From Paraeggerthella hongkongensis (GTDB lineage Bacteria > Actinomycetota > Coriobacteriia > Coriobacteriales > Eggerthellaceae): 64,000 bases of DNA. The translations under genes and the position numbers were made by a program. Under the pieces are notes generated by a model that searched no databases, was not told where the DNA came from, and worked only from the letters and a program-made list of their open reading frames with translations. Location of the stretch: contig NZ_QICD01000002.1 in NCBI RefSeq assembly GCF_003726035.1, forward strand, positions 1 through 64,000, written 5' to 3'. This document shows positions 52,199 to 59,907 of this stretch, piece after piece. Within the stretch, counting starts at the first letter, position 1. The number at the start of each line of letters is the position of its first letter.

Positions 52199-52269
52199 GC
52201 ATTAGTTCCTTTAAAGGAACTAATGCCGACGGCTTCGTAATGCTTTATGCATACGATTGCCGTCGGCAT
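52199..52269. repeat. 28-bp perfect palindrome followed by a second hairpin
   Basis: GCATTAGTTCCTTT at 52199-52212 meets its exact reverse complement at 52213-52226 with no spacer. Overlapping its end, ATGCCGACGGC 52223-52233 pairs with GCCGTCGGCAT 52259-52269. The structure lies beside the AT-rich tract and 30 bp from the end of the membrane protein gene. A gapless 28-bp palindrome is unusual. It may be an operator, a cruciform-forming site or a terminator. Confidence 0.6.
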
Positions 52270-52299
52270 GCAAAACAGACTGGTTGCGAATGCGCGACT

Positions 52300-52788
52300 T
52301 TAGCCCCACGTCGTGCTGGGACCCGCAGCTCCGCTTCCGACATCGGCTGCAAGTCCAGTGTAGTCACCGCTTTCGACTAGCTGCATGACTTCTGGAAGCA
52401 GGAAGTACAGGGAAACCGCATTGAGGACGAGTGCGATGCCGCAAATAACCATGCCTACGACGCTCGATCGCCTTAAACGAGATGCAACGGCAGCAACTTC
52501 GGTCTGCCTCTTTGCGAGCGCGCTCAATTTTCTATAGCCGATTATTCCGCATATAAGCCCCGTACCGCTCAACAAGACGCCGCCGATGAACAACGAAACG
52601 GGCCCGGCGATATTTGCGACCATGATCAGCGTCTGGGAAGATTTCAGTTCGCGATAATCCTGCATGTTCGGCTGAAACGGCGGTGGCGCAATCGACATCC
52701 GCGGGCCGGTTGGAGGTTGATACTCTTCTTCCTGATTGCTTTTCGGCGCTGGAGGCGCTTCAGGAGCCTTGTTTTCTTCGTCTGTCAT
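52300..52788 (-). CDS. Hypothetical membrane protein with Pro-rich N-terminus
   Basis: A 162-residue protein. Residues 1-48 are a Pro/Glu-rich disordered cytoplasmic segment. Three hydrophobic segments follow (about 53-75, 77-85 and 108-130) in a DUF4190-like arrangement. It lies downstream of the MerR gene on the same strand, with 150 bp between. Function unknown; regulation by the MerR protein is possible. Confidence 0.7.
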   Translation of the reverse strand: MTDEENKAPEAPPAPKSNQEEEYQPPTGPRMSIAPPPFQPNMQDYRELKSSQTLIMVANIAGPVSLFIGGVLLSGTGLICGIIGYRKLSALAKRQTEVAAVASRLRRSSVVGMVICGIALVLNAVSLYFLLPEVMQLVESGDYTGLAADVGSGAAGPSTTWG

Positions 52789-52939
52789 AAATACCCTCTA
52801 TTTCATGCCTCTGACCAGGCTTTTTATAAACGACGCTCTGAGATCCATTCTAAGGCCCTATATTGACCTTTTGCGACTCCTAGGTCATGGAAATCGCAGT
52901 AATTTTCGACGATCTGTTATCAAACTATACCATGATGCA

Positions 52940-53317
52940 CTATTGGCTCGAATTGCTTACCGACAACTCCATACTCGCTGCATGCAAGCGCTTCAAACTC
53001 TCCTGCAATTCGATGATTTGATACTCGAGAACCGCTTCCTGGTCTCTGACGATTCCTAAGCGTTCAGCCTGCGTCGCAATCCCACGTTTTTGGAGCTTCA
53101 CAAAGTACTGAATACCCTCGATCGAAAGCCCGCTTTTTCTCAGCGCATCCACAAACAGCAATTGCGTTATGTCAGCCTGAGAAAACGAACGCACACCACG
53201 ATGGTCGCGTGCGAGATCTGGAAAGAACCCGCACTTGTCGTAATAGCGAATCGTAAATGCAGAGATACCCGTCGTGTCAACGACATCGCTTATGCTGTAG
53301 CATGGCACGCCGCTCAC
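52940..53317 (-). CDS. MerR-family transcriptional regulator
   Basis: A 125-residue protein. The N-terminal winged helix is standard (YSISDVVDTTGISAFTIRYY then DKCGFFPDL), followed by a dimerisation helix. Regulators of this group twist promoters with long spacers in response to aldehydes, oxidants or other small molecules. No metal-binding cysteine cluster is visible. Two TTAGAGT palindromes lie 50-103 bp upstream of its start and could be autoregulatory operators. Confidence 0.88.
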   Translation of the reverse strand: MSGVPCYSISDVVDTTGISAFTIRYYDKCGFFPDLARDHRGVRSFSQADITQLLFVDALRKSGLSIEGIQYFVKLQKRGIATQAERLGIVRDQEAVLEYQIIELQESLKRLHAASMELSVSNSSQ

Positions 53318-53366
53318 GTCGAATCCCTTTCGTTCGTGTCCCAGTGTCTATTCAGTCGAGAATTTT

Positions 53367-53391
53367 AGCACTTAGAGTTACTCTAAGTGCT
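53367..53391. repeat. TTAGAGT palindrome upstream of the MerR gene (25 nt)
   Basis: AGCACTTAGAGT-T-ACTCTAAGTGCT, 12-nt arms and one central base. On the minus strand it is followed by TAAAAT at a distance fitting a -10, so it could be the MerR-type operator inside a promoter spacer. On the plus strand it is followed by TTTTG, like a terminator. Confidence 0.7.
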
Positions 53392-53403
53392 TTTGTACTG
53401 CGA

Positions 53404-53420
53404 CTTAGAGTAACTCTAAG
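53404..53420. repeat. TTAGAGT palindrome, second copy upstream of MerR (17 nt)
   Basis: CTTAGAGT-A-ACTCTAAG. It lies 12 bp from the first copy and 14 bp before the end of dut. Confidence 0.7.
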
Positions 53421-53434
53421 ATGATCGTATCGCC

Positions 53435-53881
53435 TTACGACCGCACGCCGCTGCTGCCGAAACCACCCGTACCCCTATTGCTTTCAGGAAGCCCTTCTGC
53501 GGATTCGAAAGCGATGTCCGGCACCTTCATGATAACCAGCTGAGCAATACGATCACCGCGCTTGATCTCAAACGGTTCCTGGGGATCGAGATTCACAAGA
53601 ACTGCTTTTATCTCCCCACGGTAGTTGCTGTCGATCAAACCGGGTGCATTTACCAGAGAAATACCGTGCTTGATGGCAAGGCCGCTTCGCGGCAGAACGA
53701 AGCCCGCATAGCCTTGCGGTATTGCCATCGCGATGCCGCAAGGAACAAGCTTTCGCTCAAAAGGTTGCAGCATTTCATCGCAGGTGGCACGCAAATCAAC
53801 TCCCGCATCTCCTGCATAGGCATACGCAGGCACGGGTAAACCGGAATCGAGTTGCTTTACCGGTATTGTAAGGTCAGTCAT
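53435..53881 (-). CDS. dut: dUTP diphosphatase
   Basis: A 148-residue trimeric-type dUTPase with all five motifs: AGDAGVDLRA, PRSGLAIKHG, GLIDSNYRGEIKAVL, RGDRIAQLVI and RGTGGFGSSG. It hydrolyses dUTP to dUMP and keeps uracil out of DNA. The start ATG 53881 overlaps the nrdR stop by 8 bp, so the two are co-translated. The longer upstream frame is nrdR in another frame. Confidence 0.95.
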   Translation of the reverse strand: MTDLTIPVKQLDSGLPVPAYAYAGDAGVDLRATCDEMLQPFERKLVPCGIAMAIPQGYAGFVLPRSGLAIKHGISLVNAPGLIDSNYRGEIKAVLVNLDPQEPFEIKRGDRIAQLVIMKVPDIAFESAEGLPESNRGTGGFGSSGVRS

Positions 53882-54329
53882 GATATCGCAACCCTTCAAG
53901 TGCAGCCGAGAATTCTTCGACGTTCTGAAAGTCCTTGTACACGCTTGCAAAGCGAACGTAGGCCACATCGTCGAGCTTAGCTAGGCGGACAAGCGCCATA
54001 TCGCCTAGCTCTTTAGATTTAATCTCGCTCTTGGAGGCGTTGCGGAGTTCGCTCTCTATGCTGTCGATAAGCGATCCGATCTGCTCAGGCGATATAGGCC
54101 TTTTCGCACAAGCCATAAGCAAGCCGCGCATGAGCTTCTGGCGGTCGTAAGCTTCGGATGATCCGTCCGTTTTGATTATGAGCAAGGGGTTGTCACCCAG
54201 TCGTTCGTACGTGGTGAACCGTCGACTGCAATCAAGGCATTCACGACGGCGCCGAATAGCCGTGCCGTCTTCGGAAGGTCGGGAATCGACAACCTTCGAT
54301 TCAGGATTTCCACAGGCTGGGCAACGCAT
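53874..54329 (-). CDS. nrdR: Ribonucleotide reductase repressor NrdR
   Basis: A 151-residue protein. The zinc ribbon has C3, C6, C31 and C34. The ATP-cone begins near residue 49 (IIKTDGSSEAYDRQKLMRGL). NrdR senses ATP/dATP and represses ribonucleotide reductase genes. Its own upstream region carries a likely NrdR box. It forms an operon with dut, joining dNTP supply and dUTP removal. Confidence 0.95.
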   Translation of the reverse strand: MRCPACGNPESKVVDSRPSEDGTAIRRRRECLDCSRRFTTYERLGDNPLLIIKTDGSSEAYDRQKLMRGLLMACAKRPISPEQIGSLIDSIESELRNASKSEIKSKELGDMALVRLAKLDDVAYVRFASVYKDFQNVEEFSAALEGLRYHD

Positions 54330-54367
54330 AGGCTGGACTCCTTCTCTCGAATTTGCCCTAGCCTAAC

Positions 54368-54383
54368 ATACTACATATAGTGG
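54368..54383. promoter_or_regulatory. Probable NrdR box
   Basis: Read on the minus strand, the 16-mer CCACTATATGTAGTAT agrees with the NrdR-box consensus ACACTATATATAGTGT at 13 positions. It lies about 40 bp before the nrdR start, so NrdR probably represses its own operon. Usually two boxes are found; only one is clear here. Confidence 0.6.
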
Positions 54384-54464
54384 TTCAATTACGTTCTTTG
54401 ATCACTGCAAGAAAACCAACGCTTCCACTGCGTAATCGCATGCACCGCTTGAAAACCGTCGTTG

Positions 54465-54776
54465 TTACAGACTCAAGAGTACGCTGGCAAAAGAGCAAGC
54501 GGTAAGCACAATTCCACCCGTAACAGCCTGCCGCGTATTAAAGCGGTCATAAGCCCGTCCGCGACAATTGCCTTGCCGCAAAATCCGAACAAGACCCTCA
54601 AACGTACCGCATGATCCTGGGCAGGAGCGAGAAACCGATCGAACTTCAAAACCGCCTGAAGAGGCCGCACGATTCGGAAAAGAAAGTATGCGAGCGTTTT
54701 TTACCGAGCAATCATGAAGCTCGGGTTGCAAAGCAGACGTGCCGTCGGTCGGGTAGCGCATCTCGAAATTCCTCAC
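54465..54776 (-). CDS. SOS-linked small membrane protein, possible division inhibitor
   Basis: A 103-residue protein from GTG 54776, which has AAGGAGG at 7-nt spacing. The N-terminal ~75 residues are polar, and the C-terminal end is one hydrophobic helix (QAVTGGIVLTACSFASVLLS). It diverges from lexA and shares its promoter region with two SOS boxes. Small single-helix proteins divergent from lexA, such as YneA, are cell-division inhibitors in other Gram-positives. This one has no recognisable LysM domain, so the parallel is contextual. Confidence 0.65.
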   Translation of the reverse strand: MRNFEMRYPTDGTSALQPELHDCSVKNARILSFPNRAASSGGFEVRSVSRSCPGSCGTFEGLVRILRQGNCRGRAYDRFNTRQAVTGGIVLTACSFASVLLSL

Positions 54777-54794
54777 CTTTCTGCCTCCTTGCTC

Positions 54795-54848
54795 TTGCTT
54801 AGAACCTTTGTTCGCGTATATAATAGAGCGAACAAAGGTTCATGTCAA
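54795..54848. promoter_or_regulatory. Divergent SOS promoter with two LexA boxes
   Basis: GAACCTTTGTTC 54802-54813 and GAACAAAGGTTC 54830-54841 are LexA boxes of the GAAC-N4-GTTC type and are mirror images of each other. lexA direction: TTGCTT 54795-54800, TATAAT 54819-54824, 18-bp spacing. Opposite direction: TTGACA (complement of 54843-54848) and TATTAT (complement of 54820-54825), 17-bp spacing. The two -10 elements overlap, so LexA should shut both genes together. Confidence 0.88.
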
Positions 54849-54891
54849 CATGTAATCAAAACATTTGTACGCTTTTAGGAAAGGATGAAGT

Positions 54892-55530
54892 ATGTCCGAA
54901 AAAGTGACGAAGCGCCAGCAAGCTGTACTTGATTGCATCGAAGAGTGCATTCGCGAAAAGGGGTACGGCCCTACCGTGCGCGAGGTTTGCCAGAGTCTGG
55001 GGCTCTCCTCCCCTTCCACAGTGCACGTTCACTTGAAAGCGCTTGAAGACAAGGGGCTTATCAGGCGCGACCCGCTCAAATCCCGTTCCATAGCGCTTAC
55101 CTACCCCCTTGAGGATGCTGCGCTTGCAACGAATGTCGTACAGCCGAGTTTCAGCAAGATCGTGAACGTTCCGCTGGTTGGAAACGTTGCAGCAGGCTCT
55201 CCCATCCTTGCAGAAGAGAACATTACCGACACTATCTCCCTCCCGACTGACATAGTGGGGGATTCTCCCTCGTTCCTTCTATCGGTTCGCGGGGAAAGCA
55301 TGATTGAAGCTGGAATCAACGACGGCGACTATGTTGTGGTGAAAGAACAGCCTGTTGCGAACAACGGGGACATCGTTGTGGCTATTATCGATGACGGTGC
55401 AACTGTCAAGCGCTTCTTTAAAGAGCAGGATCATATTCGACTGCAACCGGAAAACTCTTCAATGGATCCCATCATCACCCGCGATTGCTCCATCGCGGGC
55501 AAAGTTGTCGCAGTGTTTCGCCGTCTTTAA
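54892..55530 (+). CDS. lexA: SOS repressor LexA
   Basis: A 212-residue protein: N-terminal winged helix (residues ~1-65), self-cleavage site A101-G102 in VAAGSP, catalytic S136 (GESMIEAGI) and K173 (ATVKRFF). RecA filaments stimulate its self-cleavage after DNA damage. It is autoregulated through the two upstream boxes. The gene converges with hflX, with a 39-nt palindrome in between. Confidence 0.97.
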   Translation: MSEKVTKRQQAVLDCIEECIREKGYGPTVREVCQSLGLSSPSTVHVHLKALEDKGLIRRDPLKSRSIALTYPLEDAALATNVVQPSFSKIVNVPLVGNVAAGSPILAEENITDTISLPTDIVGDSPSFLLSVRGESMIEAGINDGDYVVVKEQPVANNGDIVVAIIDDGATVKRFFKEQDHIRLQPENSSMDPIITRDCSIAGKVVAVFRRL

Positions 55531-55596
55531 CCGTAATCAGTTCTTTCGAGAGAGACACTTCCCTATGGTGGCATGGCGACATGGCGGCGAAACGAT

Positions 55597-55635
55597 GTCA
55601 GGCCCATGTTAGAGTAACTCTAACATGGGCCTGAC
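55597..55635. repeat. 39-nt perfect palindrome with the TTAGAGT core
   Basis: Arms of 19 nt (GTCAGGCCCATGTTAGAGT) flank one A. It lies between the convergent lexA and hflX genes, a terminator position, but no T-run follows. It is the longest of four palindromes that share TTAGAGT-W-ACTCTAA. Confidence 0.75.
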
Positions 55636-55720
55636 GCGTGGATCTTCTCGTGTGCTGCGATGCGGTTAGCAAGCATTCGCATGATGCAGCAAGCACGCAA
55701 CCTGGAGACTGCCCGTCGTT

Positions 55721-57034
55721 TTACTCTTCGCAAACGAACGGCGCGAACAATCCGGAAAACGACGGCGACACCAGCATGGTGATCTTCGTTCCCTGCTCTT
55801 CGTGAGTCTCCGATAGAATATGGCAACGCTCGTGCGCAAGCGAAACAAGATCTCCCCGGTGGTACGGCAGCAACACGCTCAGGTGATCGTCATGCGCCGA
55901 AGCAACGCGCGCGATATGCTCGATTAGCCCTGCAATCCCCTCCCCTGTTTCGGCGGAGACGAACCGAGCTTGAGCATGACGCGTCTCGAGGGCATTTTGA
56001 TGCTCCTGGTCAAGCAGGTCGCATTTATTAAACACTAGAATGCGCTGAAGATCTTGAGCGCCAATTTGACCCAGAATGGCATCGACGGCATCTATCTGAC
56101 CTTGGTACTCCTCCGAAGAAGCGTCCACTACATGCAACACCAAGTCCGCACCCGTAATCTCGTCAAGCGTCGATTTGAATGCCTCGACAAGCGTCGTCGG
56201 AAGCTTTTGAATGAACCCAACCGTATCGGTAATAGTTATTTCCCGGCCTTCGGGAAGCTCGAACTTGCGGGTCGTGGAGTCCAGCGTTGCAAACAGCTTG
56301 TCGTACGCAAGCACATCAGCCTTCGTCAGACGATTGAGCAGGCTCGACTTGCCCGCATTCGTATAGCCCGCCAACGCCACCTTGAACATGCCGCTCTCAT
56401 AGCGACTTTCACGCTGCACGGCACGCACCTCGGAAAGATGCTTGAGCTCGCGCTTGATCGAAGTGATTCGTTTGCGAACCATGCGTCGGTCGACTTCAAG
56501 CTGGCTTTCGCCTTCGCCGAAGCGCGAGCCCACGCCGCCGCCCATACGGTTCGAAGCCAAGTGGGCCCACATACCGCGTAAGCGAGGCAACAGGTACTGG
56601 TTCTGAGCTAGCCGCACCTGCAAACGACCTTCCTTGCTGGTTGCATGCAAAGCGAAGATATCCAAGATAAGGGCTGTTCTGTCGATGACCTTCACATCGC
56701 GCCCTACCACCTTCTCCAGATTCGCCTGCTGAGAAGGCGTCAGCTCATCGTCGAAAACGACGAGATCTGCAGCATGGGCCCGCGCCAGCTCGGCAACTTC
56801 TTCTGCTTTGCCCGTACCCACGAAGGTGCGAGGATTCGGTGCCTCGAGTTTTTGCGTAGTACTGGCAACGACATCGGCTCCCGCTGTATCAACCAACCGC
56901 TCGAGTTCTGCCAAAGACGAGGCGAGCGGCCATGCGGTTCCGGGGCGGTCGACTCCCACAAGAACGGCTCGCTCGCGCCTCACTTCAGCAGTAGGTGTCA
57001 TGCCGCGCGTAATCACTGCTTCGAAATCGGACAT
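55721..57034 (-). CDS. hflX: GTPase HflX
   Basis: A 437-residue protein. The N-terminal HflX domain (PRTFVGTGKAEEVAELARAH and the glycine-rich RMGGGVGSRFGEGESQLEVD) precedes a GTPase domain with G1 GYTNAGKSS, G3 DTVGFI and G4 NKCD. HflX splits or rescues stalled ribosomes under stress. I chose ATG 57034, with GGAAGG upstream; other in-frame starts lie 8-13 codons earlier. It is the last gene of the rny-spoVS-miaB-miaA-hflX minus-strand run. Confidence 0.93.
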   Translation of the reverse strand: MSDFEAVITRGMTPTAEVRRERAVLVGVDRPGTAWPLASSLAELERLVDTAGADVVASTTQKLEAPNPRTFVGTGKAEEVAELARAHAADLVVFDDELTPSQQANLEKVVGRDVKVIDRTALILDIFALHATSKEGRLQVRLAQNQYLLPRLRGMWAHLASNRMGGGVGSRFGEGESQLEVDRRMVRKRITSIKRELKHLSEVRAVQRESRYESGMFKVALAGYTNAGKSSLLNRLTKADVLAYDKLFATLDSTTRKFELPEGREITITDTVGFIQKLPTTLVEAFKSTLDEITGADLVLHVVDASSEEYQGQIDAVDAILGQIGAQDLQRILVFNKCDLLDQEHQNALETRHAQARFVSAETGEGIAGLIEHIARVASAHDDHLSVLLPYHRGDLVSLAHERCHILSETHEEQGTKITMLVSPSFSGLFAPFVCEE

Positions 57035-57066
57035 CAAGCCATCCTTCCCAGAGAACATCGCTATCT

Positions 57067-58023
57067 TCAACAACCGCTTGCAAGCGGTTGGGTTTCTTCG
57101 AGAACCGTCAAAGACGCGCGCAGCATCGCGCCCATATCGAGGGTATTTGCATCGATCCAGCGGATGCGCGCATCTTTGCGAAACCAGGTACGTTGTCGCT
57201 TTGCATACCGGTGCGTTGCCGTTTTGATACCGAGAATCGCTTCCTCCATGGTAGTTTCACCGTCGAGCGCGGCAACGATCTCCTTGTACCCAATGGCTTG
57301 CGGAGCCGTGATCCCGTTTCTGAACCCCTTTTGGAGCAGGCGCTTCACCTCGTCGACTAAGCCGTCTTCGATCATCTGGTCGACACGGGCGTCGATCCGG
57401 ACGCGAAGAACGTCGGGGTCGACGGCCAGCCCCACGAACACGGCGGGAATGTATTGCGGCAGCTGCGCAAGTTTGGCGCGCTGTTTGGCATACGTCGTAC
57501 CGTCCTCGAGAAGCTCGAAAGCACGAGCAACGCGTTTCACATCGGCAGGCGGAATCAAGCCAGCGCTTTCCTTGTCGCGATCCGCAAGAAGCTTCCACAG
57601 AGCTTCGGGACCCTGCTCCCGCGCAAGACGGTTGCACCGATCTCGCACGGGGTTGCCGACCTGCTCTCCTTTGGGAAAATCGTAGTCGTCGATCGCCGCC
57701 CGCACGTAAAACCCCGTACCGCCGCAGAGCACGCTTCTTCGTCCGCGCGCGTCTACGTCGAGAAAACAATCTCGCGCATACGCCTGGAACAACGCCGCCG
57801 AATAAGGCTCACCCGGATCGACCAAATCGAATCCGTGATGAGCCACGATGCGATCCTGAACAGGAAGCTTTCCCGTGCCGATATCCATACCGCGATACAC
57901 TTGCATCGAATCGGCGCTGATCACTTCGCCGTTCAATTTGAAGGCAAGCGCCTGCGCAAGTGCAGTCTTGCCCGATGCCGTGGGGCCTACGACGCATACA
58001 ACAGGGGCCGAAAGGCTAAGCAC
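57067..58023 (-). CDS. miaA: tRNA dimethylallyltransferase MiaA
   Basis: A 318-residue protein with the P-loop GPTASGKTAL, the family stretch ISADSMQVYRGMDIGTGK and the later THRYAKRQRTWFRKD. It adds a dimethylallyl group to A37 of tRNAs reading UNN codons, the substrate later methylthiolated by MiaB, which is encoded just upstream with an 8-bp overlap. The start is GTG. Confidence 0.96.
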   Translation of the reverse strand: MLSLSAPVVCVVGPTASGKTALAQALAFKLNGEVISADSMQVYRGMDIGTGKLPVQDRIVAHHGFDLVDPGEPYSAALFQAYARDCFLDVDARGRRSVLCGGTGFYVRAAIDDYDFPKGEQVGNPVRDRCNRLAREQGPEALWKLLADRDKESAGLIPPADVKRVARAFELLEDGTTYAKQRAKLAQLPQYIPAVFVGLAVDPDVLRVRIDARVDQMIEDGLVDEVKRLLQKGFRNGITAPQAIGYKEIVAALDGETTMEEAILGIKTATHRYAKRQRTWFRKDARIRWIDANTLDMGAMLRASLTVLEETQPLASGC

Positions 58024-59377
58024 CGTCTACAACCTCGCCCGCCAGATACCACGTTTTTGCTTCGTCGATGCGCACGCGCACCGTTTGGCCGGTCAGACTC
58101 TCCACCGAAAGCCCCGCAGGAACAGCTGCATGGACAGTTTGGTTCTTGGGGCTCTTACCCGTCAGAAGAGTGTCGTCGCGCTTCGATCCGCCCTCTACCA
58201 GCACATCCACCGTAGTTCCCAGGTCTTTCTGGTTCGCTGCGAACGCCTTGTCCTGCACAAGGTCCACCAAGCGATCGAAACGCTGCTGGATAACCTCGCG
58301 CGGCGTACCATCGTCCATGGAAGCGGCAGGCGTGCCTTCGCGCTTCGAGTAGATGAACGTGAACACCTGGTGGTAGCCTACCTCGTCAAGCAGCCGGTAG
58401 GTATCTTCGAAATCCTTGGCGGTCTCGCCTGGAAAGCCTACGATAATATCGGTCGACAGCGCGATATCAGGGCAAGCGTCGCGCAGCTTGGCGATAAGGC
58501 CCCGGTAGTGCTCGCGCGTGTAACGGCGATTCATTGCAGCTAAGACAGCATCGGATCCGGACTGAACCGGAAGATGCAAAGCGGGCATAAGGGAACGTAG
58601 CGAACCGAATTTCGCGATCACCTCGTCGGTCAAATCCTTCGGATGGCTCGTGGCAAAGCGGAGTCGCTCGATTCCCGTAGCATCGAGCGCGTCAAGCACC
58701 TGCGCGAAACGAGGCGATCCATACAGATCGCGACCGTACGAATTCACGTTTTGGCCCAACAGGGTGATCTCTTTTACACCAGCAGCCACATACCGCTCCG
58801 CTTCGCTGACGATGTCCTCGAGCGGACGCGACTTCTCCCGCCCGCGCACGTACGGCACGATGCAGTAAGAGCAGAAGTTGTTGCAGCCGATGGTGATGGG
58901 AAGCCAGGCCGCCCATTCGTGTTCGCGCGCCGTGGGCAACTCGGTCGGAAACGAAGAGGCCGCATCAAGCACTTCCACCTGATGTCCGCCCTCTTCTATA
59001 GCCGCTTGTAAAAGGCGCGGCAACGATCCTAAGTTGTGCGTTCCGAATACCACATCAAGATGAGGCAGTTCTTCGGTAAGCTTCTCTCCGTCACGTTGGC
59101 CGATGCAGCCTCCAACAGCCACAACGCGCTTGGAAAGGGGGGTGCCTTCGCGCAGCGGGATATTCTTGAGAGAAGCGACTTGGCCGTACAGGCGCGTATC
59201 GGCCGCTTCGCGAACGCAGCACGTCATGAACGCGACGATGTCCGCATCCTCGATGGAATCCACCATGAGAGCCCCCAGGCCCTCGAGCATCCCGGCAATA
59301 CGCTCGGAATCATGTTTGTTCATTTGGCATCCGAACGTACGGATGCAGAACGTCAAGTTCGTAAAGGGAGTTTGCAT
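58016..59377 (-). CDS. miaB: tRNA methylthiotransferase MiaB
   Basis: A 453-residue radical-SAM enzyme: N-terminal UPF0004 domain with cysteines in RTFGCQMN, TCCVR and VGGCIGQ. The radical-SAM motif is CNNFCSYC, and a TRAM domain lies at the end. It makes ms2i6A37 from the MiaA product. I chose ATG 59377. The frame extends upstream, but that part overlaps spoVS. It acts together with miaA in one operon. Confidence 0.95.
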   Translation of the reverse strand: MQTPFTNLTFCIRTFGCQMNKHDSERIAGMLEGLGALMVDSIEDADIVAFMTCCVREAADTRLYGQVASLKNIPLREGTPLSKRVVAVGGCIGQRDGEKLTEELPHLDVVFGTHNLGSLPRLLQAAIEEGGHQVEVLDAASSFPTELPTAREHEWAAWLPITIGCNNFCSYCIVPYVRGREKSRPLEDIVSEAERYVAAGVKEITLLGQNVNSYGRDLYGSPRFAQVLDALDATGIERLRFATSHPKDLTDEVIAKFGSLRSLMPALHLPVQSGSDAVLAAMNRRYTREHYRGLIAKLRDACPDIALSTDIIVGFPGETAKDFEDTYRLLDEVGYHQVFTFIYSKREGTPAASMDDGTPREVIQQRFDRLVDLVQDKAFAANQKDLGTTVDVLVEGGSKRDDTLLTGKSPKNQTVHAAVPAGLSVESLTGQTVRVRIDEAKTWYLAGEVVDGA

Positions 59378-59390
59378 AGGCTCGTCTATC

Positions 59391-59738
59391 TTAGAGGTCG
59401 GAAAGGGAGTCGCGACGCTCGTCGGAAACTGAAGTTCCGACGCCGCGCGTATAGCGAGGATCCACTGCGAATCGGATCGCGGTACGGTATTCACCGTCGA
59501 TTACGATGTCGGCAAACGAAGGGACGCAGGCGATTTCGATTCCAATAGGTGACAGAAACCCCCGAGAAATAGCGATGGCTTTGACTGCCTGATTGACGGC
59601 TCCCGCTCCCACAGCTTGAATCTCGACAGAAACGCCGTCCTTCACCATGCCTGCGATGGCGCCCGCTACGGAAGCGGGAGACGATTTCGACGACACCTTC
59701 AGGCAGCCGACGTCTGGCTTATGCTCTGTAGTGGACAT
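59391..59738 (-). CDS. spoVS: SpoVS-domain protein
   Basis: A 115-residue protein with the SpoVS/Alba-like core (LKVSSKSSPASVAGAIAGMV, then VGAGAVNQAVKAIAISRG). In Bacillus it affects sporulation septation, and in other bacteria it is a small nucleic-acid-binding-like protein with broader roles. Coriobacteriia are not known to sporulate, so it has another role here. The gene order rny-spoVS-miaB is shared with Firmicutes. AAGGATATGC precedes the ATG. Confidence 0.93.
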   Translation of the reverse strand: MSTTEHKPDVGCLKVSSKSSPASVAGAIAGMVKDGVSVEIQAVGAGAVNQAVKAIAISRGFLSPIGIEIACVPSFADIVIDGEYRTAIRFAVDPRYTRGVGTSVSDERRDSLSDL

Positions 59739-59907
59739 GCATATCCTTTTTCGTTTGGTCCGTTACGCGTGCGTTTAGTTCGATAAATATGCTTCGCTCA
59801 GCCTGCAATGTTTATGCATTCAACATTCTACCCATTCGATCTATGGCGTGCAACCTGCGGGTATGCCGAAACCATGGAGAACTCGAAGCAAGCAGGGCGT
59901 CCAGGCG

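Noticed and set aside
54473-54670. An alternative 65-codon minus-strand frame inside the SOS-linked gene
   Set aside because: It lacks a ribosome binding site, while the GTG frame at 54776 has a strong one and a promoter.
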